Part shown: one piece after another, positions 17,128 to 23,084 of the stretch
Layout of the letters: each line of letters opens with the position of its first letter
Numbering within the stretch: position 1 is the first letter of the stretch
Source: a bacterium
Lineage (GTDB): Bacteria > UBP15 > UBA6099 > JAJRTR01
NCBI GenBank assembly: GCA_024278215.1
Contig: JAJRTR010000170.1
Span: 1-30,066, forward strand
Direction: 5' to 3'
Length of the DNA: 30,066 nt
Notes under the pieces: generated by a model
Told to the model about the DNA's origin: nothing
The model's database searches: none
The model's input: only the letters and a program-made list of their open reading frames with translations
Made by a program: the position numbers and the translations under genes

Positions 17128-17850
17128 ATGCACGGTTCACTGGACGACTTTGCTAAAAGCTATGACAGTGATTTTCCGTATTCTCTCGACAACAGCTTGA
17201 TGCTGAACTGGTATCCCGAAAGAATACTCGATTCCGCTTGCGGAGACACGGCGCTCGAGCTGGGGCTCGGGCACGGCTTCTCGACAACAATATTCGAAAA
17301 CCGCTTTGAAAGACTTGTCGTCGTTGAAGGTTCTCCGGCGATCATCCGCAGATTCAAAAACAAGCATAAAAGATCAAAGGCGGAAATTGTTCAAAGTTAT
17401 TTCGAAGACTTCGAGACACGCGAACGGTTCGACCATGTGATAATGGGATTCATACTTGAACATGTCGACGATCCTTCGGCGATCCTTAAGAAGTATCGCG
17501 GCATGTTGAAACCGGGCGGTTCACTGTTCATCGCAGTGCCTAACGCCGAATCGCTGAACAGGCGAATCGGATTCGCGGCAGGTCTGATAGATGATATATC
17601 GGCGCTTGGTGATGCAGACTTGCAATTGGGGCACAGGCGATACTTCACTGTCGACTCAATAAGCGCAACGACTGTGGAAGCCGGTTACGAAATAATAAAG
17701 ACCGAAGGCATATTTCTGAAACCTTTTTCGACGCAACAGCTCATGTCCCTGGAACTTACCGGGAAAATACTCGAGGCATTGCTGAAGGTCGGTACTTGTT
17801 ATCCCGAACTCTGCGCGGGAATACTTATCGAAGCGGTGCAGTCATCATGA
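17128..17850 (+). CDS. Class I SAM-dependent methyltransferase (second)
   Basis: A 240-residue methyltransferase with motif I ALELGLGHGFS, acidic strand-2 end VVVEGSP, FDHVIMGFILEHVDDPSAIL, and the post-motif RGMLKPGGSLFIAVPNAES. ATG 17128 is preceded by GAGGAT at the right distance. The open frame continues to 16816, but that stretch reads as out-of-frame text of the previous gene and is rejected. The 71-base gap before it is among the largest in the block. The gene ends in an ATGA overlap with the next SDR. It is not closely similar by eye to the first methyltransferase, so a second, different methyl acceptor is likely. Confidence 0.87.
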   Translation: MHGSLDDFAKSYDSDFPYSLDNSLMLNWYPERILDSACGDTALELGLGHGFSTTIFENRFERLVVVEGSPAIIRRFKNKHKRSKAEIVQSYFEDFETRERFDHVIMGFILEHVDDPSAILKKYRGMLKPGGSLFIAVPNAESLNRRIGFAAGLIDDISALGDADLQLGHRRYFTVDSISATTVEAGYEIIKTEGIFLKPFSTQQLMSLELTGKILEALLKVGTCYPELCAGILIEAVQSS

Positions 17851-18695
17851 AGGTATTGATCACAGGTGGAACTTCCGTACTCGGCAGGAGTCTCAAGCGC
17901 GTGTTGGGGCGCGACTGCGAGGTCGTGACCGCCGGGCGCGACGATTCATCCGATTTCAGAATCGATCTTCTGAACCGTGACTCGTTCCGTGGCATCGACA
18001 TCGATTATGACGCGGTTGTGCATTGCGCCGCTGCTTTTTATGGCGACTCGGCGGACGGCATGATACAAAACGAATTGCTGAATTCTCTCGGTTCTCTTTA
18101 TGTTGCGGAAAACGCTGCTACCGCCGGTTGCAGACACTTCATTTATATATCGACAATATTCTCGCTCCGGCACAATGATAACGCCTATTTCGGTTCCTAC
18201 GGCATCTCGAAACAGCACGGTCAGGATAACGTATCTCAATTATGCTCGGCCCGCGACATGTTGTTCACTTCCATGGCCGCCGGACCCCTGTATGATATCG
18301 CAGGTAATGAGCGAAAACATCAACCGCTTTTTTACCACATTATTGATCGCGCTGAAAACGGAAAAGATATTCATTTCTTCGGGAACCTTGATCCCATCAG
18401 AAACTATTTACTGATCGACGACTTCGCGGAAATGATCGGGATCGTTGTCCGACAGCGCATCGGCGGCGCTTTTAACTGCGTTCACCCGGATTCATATAAG
18501 CTGAGCGAAATAGCGGAACTCGCATACGATGTATATGGCAACGGAGGGGAAGCCCTATTTCTGAAAGACAGGCCGGACCTGCCGGCAATGTATATCCCTT
18601 CCGCGACAGATACTTTCGAGACGCTGAAATACACGCCGGGAACAAGTCTGCGCGAAGGAATCGAAATGATTCGTGAGTTCAGGGAGAACAGATAA
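17847..18695 (+). CDS. NAD(P)-dependent epimerase/dehydratase/reductase (SDR)
   Basis: Extended SDR of 282 residues, shorter than the other two in the window and closer in size to dTDP-4-dehydrorhamnose-reductase-like or NAD(P)-dependent sugar reductases. It shows GGTSVLG (7-13), an adenine-side acidic stretch (FRIDLL), VHCAAAF, the catalytic pair Y118/K122 in YGISK, and a family-type C-terminal section. ATG 17847 overlaps the preceding stop (ATGA), indicating translational coupling; the in-frame extension to 17796 is inside the methyltransferase gene. It probably reduces or epimerises a keto-sugar intermediate, but the substrate is unknown. Confidence 0.88.
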   Translation: MKVLITGGTSVLGRSLKRVLGRDCEVVTAGRDDSSDFRIDLLNRDSFRGIDIDYDAVVHCAAAFYGDSADGMIQNELLNSLGSLYVAENAATAGCRHFIYISTIFSLRHNDNAYFGSYGISKQHGQDNVSQLCSARDMLFTSMAAGPLYDIAGNERKHQPLFYHIIDRAENGKDIHFFGNLDPIRNYLLIDDFAEMIGIVVRQRIGGAFNCVHPDSYKLSEIAELAYDVYGNGGEALFLKDRPDLPAMYIPSATDTFETLKYTPGTSLREGIEMIREFRENR

Positions 18696-18697
18696 TC

Positions 18698-19681
18698 ATG
18701 TACAGGCTACTCGTCACAGGTGTGGGCGCGCTGATCGGTTGCGGCATTGTGAGATCGCTTAACGATTCCCGGTTTGAAACTACCGTCTACGGAATGGACA
18801 TACAGCATGATGCGGTCGGCAGAAAGTGGTGCGACCATTTTATTGAAGCGCTGCCGCTGTCCTCTCCGGATTACATAGGTTTTCTCAGGAACATAATAAC
18901 GGAATATTCCATCGACCTTGTGATCCCCGGCTTCGAAGCCGACACGATGAGGATTCACAGGAGCCGGGCTGAACTCGGGGAAACATGCGCCGGGCTCGTA
19001 TTGAACAACAGTGAATTGCTCGATATTGCAAACGACAAGTGGCTTACACAAAAAACACTCGCAGAGAACGGTTTCCCTGCGATACCGGGAAGCACCGGCG
19101 ACAGCTTCGATTCAGTTGCGAACAAACTCGGCATTCCGTTTATCGTGAAGCCACGCCGTTCTCATGCGTCTATCGGAGTTTGCGAAGTGTCACAGGAATA
19201 CGAATATATTTACCGGCAAAAAAAACTCGGCGATAACTTTCTCGCACAGAAAATCATCGGGACGGAAGATGAAGAGTATACCGCCGGAGTTTTCGGCTAC
19301 GGCGACGGGACAGGGTCGAAAGCCATCGTGTTTCAACGGAAACTCGGCGGTGGCGGCGCGACAGTCAGCGCCCGTTCTGTCGTCATCCCCTCTCTTAATA
19401 AGTTTATAGTCGAACTCGTCGCGCTTTTCCGGCCTGAGGGCCCGACAAATTTTCAGTTCCGAAAACATGATGGTGTTTTCTATCTTCTTGAAGTTAACGC
19501 GCGAATCTCTTCTACCACATCAATAAGAACCGCCTTCGGTTTCAATGAAGCGGAAATGTGCATCAGGTATTATTTGCTGAACGAAAAGCCCGATCCAGTA
19601 ACCATCATGACAGGAACGGCATTGCGCTATCTGGAAGACATAATTGTTTATGATCGCAATCATATCCGACATTCACGGTAA
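18698..19681 (+). CDS. ATP-grasp domain protein (carbamoyl-phosphate-synthase-like ligase)
   Basis: The 327-residue product looks like an ATP-grasp ligase that would activate a carboxylate through an acyl-phosphate and join it to an amine or thiol. The N-terminal pre-ATP-grasp Rossmann part (VTGVGALIGCGIVRSL, VIPGFEADT) is followed by the ATP-grasp fold: K151 in FIVKPRRSHASIGV, a glycine-rich stretch GGGGAT (217-222) and the metal ligands E265 and N267 in LLEVNAR. This resembles CarB/PylC-like proteins. GGGAGAA sits nine bases before the ATG, two bases after the previous stop. In this cluster it could attach an amino acid or carbamoyl-like group to the amino sugar made by the fusion enzyme (inference). 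Confidence 0.88.
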   Translation: MYRLLVTGVGALIGCGIVRSLNDSRFETTVYGMDIQHDAVGRKWCDHFIEALPLSSPDYIGFLRNIITEYSIDLVIPGFEADTMRIHRSRAELGETCAGLVLNNSELLDIANDKWLTQKTLAENGFPAIPGSTGDSFDSVANKLGIPFIVKPRRSHASIGVCEVSQEYEYIYRQKKLGDNFLAQKIIGTEDEEYTAGVFGYGDGTGSKAIVFQRKLGGGGATVSARSVVIPSLNKFIVELVALFRPEGPTNFQFRKHDGVFYLLEVNARISSTTSIRTAFGFNEAEMCIRYYLLNEKPDPVTIMTGTALRYLEDIIVYDRNHIRHSR

Positions 19682-20345
19682 TTATCCGGCAGTCGAGGCA
19701 GTTCTCGCCGACATAGAAAAAAGAGAGGTCGACAGAATTTATTGCCTTGGCGACATCGCCGGTTATTACTGCATGATAAATGAATGTATCGAGGCGCTGC
19801 GAGCGCGCGACGTCGTCCTCCTTATGGGCAATCACGATTATTATCTTATTAACAACAAGTCGTGCCCGCGGTCTCCAACTGCTACTAAATGCCTTGCTTT
19901 TCAGCGAAACATTATAACGTGCGACAACCTCGCATGGCTGCGCGGCAGGCCTTCGCAACTGACTTTTGACAATGTATTCATGGTTCACGGCGGCAGGCAC
20001 GATCCGCTCGAAGAATATATTTATGAAATCGGCGCAGATTATTTCAGCGGACGAGACGAGAAGTTTTTCTTCGCCGGCCATGTTCATGTTCAGGCAAAAC
20101 ACGTATTTGAAAACACGATATTCTGCAATCCCGGTTCCGTCGGACAACCGCGGGACGGAGTCCCGGCTGCGGCCTACGCTGTAATGGACGGCGCGGAGAT
20201 CGACCTCCGAAGAGTCGATTATGACACAGACGCCGTTGCCTTCCGGATGCGAAAAGCCGGATTCGATGAATATACATACAGCAACCTGTACGCAGGTACG
20301 CGCATCGGCGGGAAGCGTGACACGATTTCTATGACTGGACGGTAA
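19650..20345 (+). CDS. Metallophosphoesterase, YfcE/MJ0936-like
   Basis: Dimetal phosphoesterase of 231 residues. All the family blocks are present in order: SDIHGN (D7, H9), GDIAGYY (D35), GNHD (N61, H62), VHGG, GHVHVQ and NPGSVGQPRD. These proteins hydrolyse phosphomono- or diesters; the biological substrate varies. The gene overlaps the end of the ATP-grasp gene by 32 bases. ATG 19650 is preferred because the first strand (IAIISDIHG) starts there. A TTG six bases upstream has a better-spaced GGAAGA and is possible. In this pathway it might remove a phosphate or a nucleotide carrier (inference). Confidence 0.9.
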   Translation: MIAIISDIHGNYPAVEAVLADIEKREVDRIYCLGDIAGYYCMINECIEALRARDVVLLMGNHDYYLINNKSCPRSPTATKCLAFQRNIITCDNLAWLRGRPSQLTFDNVFMVHGGRHDPLEEYIYEIGADYFSGRDEKFFFAGHVHVQAKHVFENTIFCNPGSVGQPRDGVPAAAYAVMDGAEIDLRRVDYDTDAVAFRMRKAGFDEYTYSNLYAGTRIGGKRDTISMTGR

Positions 20346-20354
20346 GCGGCACTC

Positions 20355-21164
20355 ATGAATGAAAAGTTTCCTAAAAACCTCTCTTTCTCGATGATTACTT
20401 TCGCTTATAATGAGGAAAACTGGCTCGAAGACCGGATTCATTTGTGGATGAGCCAGTTCGGGAAGTTCGTTGACGACTTCGAGATCGTTCTCGTGAACGA
20501 CGGCAGCGAAGACCGCACCGGTGAGATCGCGGACAGACTCGCTCGTGAGTATCCGCAACTGAAAGTCATTCACCATGAGAAAAATATGGGGACAGGCTAT
20601 GCCGCCCGAACCGGCAGAAATAATGTCTCGAAGTATATTGTATTCTGGAACGATGTCGATTCGCATTTTAATCTCGACGATCTCGGCAAGGTTATTCCGC
20701 TGCTACAGGACCCCGAAATAGATATTGTCGTCGCTTTCAAACACGACTTGATCAAAACCAAATCTATGTTTTCATGGATGAAATCCAGGATAAATTATTA
20801 TCTTATAAAAATGCTTTTCTTCTCGCTTTTTTTCGACTATTCGCCGATACTCGACTACCAGTTCGTACAGTTTCTGCCGCGCCGGTTTTTCGTCGACGGC
20901 ATCGACTTGAAAAGCTACAGTTCCTTCATACCGGCGGAATGTTTGATAAAGGCGCGCCGGATCGGACTCGAAATCCGCCAGATACAGTTGAAGTATCATA
21001 GCAAGCCGGCAGGTTACGGAACCGCTTTGAATGCGAAAACTATTATGACAAGTATAAAAAACATTTTCGAATTCTGGCTCAGATGGACCATCGGCGGCGA
21101 AAAAAACAGAACGATCGAACATTGGCACAGCGCGTTCGGAGGTGAGTTCCCCTGGCGAAAGTAG
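20355..21164 (+). CDS. Family 2 glycosyltransferase, DPM1/polyprenyl-phosphate-transferase-like
   Basis: The 269-residue GT-A-fold glycosyltransferase has the GT2 opening (FAYNEENWLEDRI), donor-binding VLVNDGSEDRTGEI with D49, the NMGTGYAARTG block seen in dolichyl/undecaprenyl-phosphate sugar transferases, and a DVD metal motif (D100, D102). It likely transfers a sugar from a nucleotide donor to a lipid phosphate or glycan acceptor at the cytoplasmic face of the membrane. Hydrophobic stretches around 145-165 could be peripheral, with no clear multi-pass tail. It starts nine bases after the phosphoesterase and its last codons contain the ribosome-binding site and proposed start of the next gene. 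Confidence 0.9.
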   Translation: MNEKFPKNLSFSMITFAYNEENWLEDRIHLWMSQFGKFVDDFEIVLVNDGSEDRTGEIADRLAREYPQLKVIHHEKNMGTGYAARTGRNNVSKYIVFWNDVDSHFNLDDLGKVIPLLQDPEIDIVVAFKHDLIKTKSMFSWMKSRINYYLIKMLFFSLFFDYSPILDYQFVQFLPRRFFVDGIDLKSYSSFIPAECLIKARRIGLEIRQIQLKYHSKPAGYGTALNAKTIMTSIKNIFEFWLRWTIGGEKNRTIEHWHSAFGGEFPWRK

Positions 21165-22618
21165 TTTTCCTGATACAGCGCGAAGAGCTCGACCCGGAAC
21201 GAACCGTTCTGCGCAAGGTCTTGTTTCCTGTCGAGACAGCCTTCGCCGCGGCATTACTTGTCGAGAACGGCCATGAAATAGTTCCGTTCGATCTGAACTT
21301 AGCAGGCAATTCTCCTGACTGGACCCGTGATTTCGAACAACTTATCATCGAATTTAAGCCCGACGTTGTCGTTTCCGCGCCTCAGGCTCTGACTTTCTTT
21401 ATCAAAGAATGTACCGCGGACACCGCTGTCGCTTTCAAGCTGTCGAAGAAGCTCGACGACGGTATCGTTACCGTTTACTGCGGACCGTTCGCAACATCAT
21501 ATCCGCAACGTGCTCAGGATACATGCTCGCCGGACTTCATAATACGCGGCGAATATGATTCAGCGTTGCTGAGTATGGTCAATAATATCCCGGCCTCAGT
21601 AGTTTTGTCCGGTTCGGACTCACGCACAGATGCGGCGGCACGCGACGGCGGTATGTCGTTCATCGAGGATTTCGACAGCCTGCCTTTTCCGGCCTACAAA
21701 CAGTTCGGGTATAAAAACTATTTTGCATATCGCGGCAAAGGCAATCTCAGATACGCCGAACACAGCGAAAGATATACACACTACACCACTTCGCGCGGCT
21801 GCACATGCAAATGCTGCTTCTGCAATGTCGGCTTTCTGCGGGGCGGCAGAAAGTTCAGAAAAAGAGCCGTCCCAACGGTCCTGGACGACCTCGAACGCAT
21901 TAACACCGAACTCGGAATCGAGGAGATTCACTTCCTTGACGAAAACATGACTCTGAACCGCAGAAGAACCGCGGCTATATGCGACGGCATCATTGAAAGA
22001 GGCCTGGATTTCAAATGGCTTGCCGCGGGGGGGATGAGCGTCTATTCATTGAACAAAGAGATTCTTGTAAAGATGAAGGAGTCCGGCTGCTACAGGCTCA
22101 ACCTCGCTTTCGAATCCGGCGACCAGGCTGTCCTCAGAAAAATCATTCGAAAACCCCTGGACCTGAAAAAGGGGCTCGCCCTCCTGGAAACCGCCCGCGA
22201 ACTCGACTTTGAAATAATCGGCTATTTCGTGATCGGGCTACCCGGCGAAGCCCGCGCTCAAATACAGAAAACCCTCGATCTCGCCTCGCATCATTGCTTC
22301 GACTATGTAACGATCTCCATAGCAACGCCGCTGGCAGGTTCCGAACTGGAAAAGATATGCAAGCGCGACGGCCTGATAGAGGAAAAAGCGCGGCTTTCGG
22401 AAATAAGCCGCCGCTCCACAGGGGTTTTCGGCACAGATGAGTTCACTCCGTTCGAACTCGAAGAGATCAGGTGGAAAATGTGGGATAATATAAATTTCTC
22501 CGACCGGCAACGCAGAGAACGGCTCTGCCGCATCCTCGGCCTGAGCGACGGCGAACTTGCGGAATTGAGGGATAGAACCGCTTCCGACTTTCACCAACGT
22601 CACCGCGAAAACGATTAG
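21152..22618 (+). CDS. B12-binding-type radical SAM protein (second), probable CTG start
   Basis: The frame from the upstream TGA (21143-21145) has no ATG or GTG near the N-terminus. The first TTG (21221) would cut off a native-looking first beta strand (AKVVFLIQREELDPERTVLR). CTG at 21152 lies six bases after GGAGGTGA (21138-21145), an almost ideal ribosome site, so CTG initiation giving 488 residues is proposed. The domains are an N-terminal cobalamin-binding-type fold (AALLVENGHEIVPFDLNL, VVSAPQALTFF, IIRGEYDSALL) and a radical SAM barrel with C217, C221, C224 in CTCKCCFC, FLDENMTLNRRR, AFESGDQAVL and YFVIGLPGE. It overlaps the glycosyltransferase stop by 13 bases and is the last gene of the block. 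Function: radical methylation or rearrangement of an unknown substrate. Confidence 0.87.
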   Translation: MAKVVFLIQREELDPERTVLRKVLFPVETAFAAALLVENGHEIVPFDLNLAGNSPDWTRDFEQLIIEFKPDVVVSAPQALTFFIKECTADTAVAFKLSKKLDDGIVTVYCGPFATSYPQRAQDTCSPDFIIRGEYDSALLSMVNNIPASVVLSGSDSRTDAAARDGGMSFIEDFDSLPFPAYKQFGYKNYFAYRGKGNLRYAEHSERYTHYTTSRGCTCKCCFCNVGFLRGGRKFRKRAVPTVLDDLERINTELGIEEIHFLDENMTLNRRRTAAICDGIIERGLDFKWLAAGGMSVYSLNKEILVKMKESGCYRLNLAFESGDQAVLRKIIRKPLDLKKGLALLETARELDFEIIGYFVIGLPGEARAQIQKTLDLASHHCFDYVTISIATPLAGSELEKICKRDGLIEEKARLSEISRRSTGVFGTDEFTPFELEEIRWKMWDNINFSDRQRRERLCRILGLSDGELAELRDRTASDFHQRHREND

Positions 22619-22644
22619 CCCGGATTTCTCATAAAGAAATCCGG
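22619..22644. repeat. Hairpin directly after the last cluster gene
   Basis: CCGGATTTCT (22620-22629) and AGAAATCCGG (22635-22644) form a perfect 10-bp stem with a 5-base loop, beginning one base after the TAG stop. It is well placed to end or protect the operon mRNA, but no T-run follows. Its core GATTTCT/AGAAATC differs from the 22903 hairpin (GATTGCT/AGCAATC) by a compensated base pair. Confidence 0.6.
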
Positions 22645-22800
22645 TTCGGTGTTCGGCAATCGGAGTTCGGGATCCGGGAAAAACAAAAACGTCGAACACC
22701 TCGAACCTGATTTTTCAACGTTCCGGGGCTGAGTTCCAGAACGATAACACATGCCGCATTTTCGTGCCCAGACAAATTCGGTTTGAGCACGCCACACATA
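22645..22800. other. Non-coding stretch with inverted GGTGTTCG/CGAACACC
   Basis: GGTGTTCG (22648-22655) is complementary to CGAACACC (22693-22700), and TTCGG/GTTCGG words recur between them. From ~22719 the text (GTTCCGGGGCTGA, CCAGAAC, TTTTCGTGCC, AAATTCGG) parallels the repeat tract at 8926-8998. No coding sequence is convincing. Confidence 0.4.
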
Positions 22801-22807
22801 GTTTTGG

Positions 22808-22833
22808 CCCGCATTGGTGAAATATGCGGGTTA
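22808..22833. repeat. Palindromic repeat module P, copy 2
   Basis: CCCGCAT (22808-22814) and ATGCGGG (22824-22830) form a perfect 7-bp stem. The 26 bases match 8897-8922 with one change, A to G. In this copy the change extends the stem, so the difference is structurally neutral or favourable. Confidence 0.7.
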
Positions 22834-22841
22834 TCTGCCTG

Positions 22842-22881
22842 GTGACAACATGTTGTCGCTTACGGCGCGATAAGGGACTGT
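22842..22881 (+). repeat. Dispersed palindromic repeat, copy 2 (GGCGCGATARGGG type)
   Basis: The perfect 14-base palindrome GACAACATGTTGTC (22844-22857) is followed by ACGGCGCGATAAGGGACTG. It corresponds to the minus-strand element at 3737-3776, where the palindrome is GCAACAA/TTGTTGC. Confidence 0.6.
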
Positions 22882-22902
22882 TGGCATAGCCGCAAACAGC
22901 GG

Positions 22903-22920
22903 GATTGCTGATAAGCAATC
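22903..22920. repeat. Hairpin GATTGCT/AGCAATC
   Basis: A perfect 7-bp stem (22903-22909 with 22914-22920) with a GATA loop. It may be a variant of the 22620-22644 hairpin. It is one of several palindromes in the 466-base gap before the acyl-CoA dehydrogenase gene. Confidence 0.5.
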
Positions 22921-22989
22921 ATAACTATTCGTAAGCTTTTTTTGGCATTTTACCGCAGTTTTCACACAAACTTGCGCTATAATGGTTGG

Positions 22990-23042
22990 AGCCGATTGCA
23001 GAGGACCGCAGCGGAATCGGAATCTTGCAATCGGCTGTTTTT
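22990..23042 (+). repeat. Hairpin repeat family H, copy B (strongest copy)
   Basis: AGCCGATTGCA (22990-23000) pairs perfectly over 11 bp with TGCAATCGGCT (23026-23036). The 25-base loop contains GACCGCAGC (23004-23012). A GTTTTT run follows (23037-23042), so on the + strand it could also act as an intrinsic terminator or attenuator ahead of the acyl-CoA dehydrogenase gene, which starts 42 bases later. Confidence 0.8.
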
Positions 23043-23084
23043 ATTTGCCGGATAATAAAACTTGTTGTGAAGGGAAGACATGAT

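Noticed and set aside
19605-20666. 353-codon minus-strand frame opposite the phosphoesterase and glycosyltransferase
   Set aside because: It crosses two plus-strand genes with complete catalytic motifs and has no motif of its own.
8893-23042. Integron attC sites or a CRISPR array as explanation for the hairpin repeats
   Set aside because: No GTTRRRY/RYYYAAC attC ends, no integrase, no evenly spaced direct repeats with spacers and no cas genes are seen.
22986-23084. Upstream ATG of the acyl-CoA dehydrogenase frame
   Set aside because: Those 33 codons translate through the family-H hairpin. ATG 23085 has a proper ribosome site and begins where family-like sequence begins.
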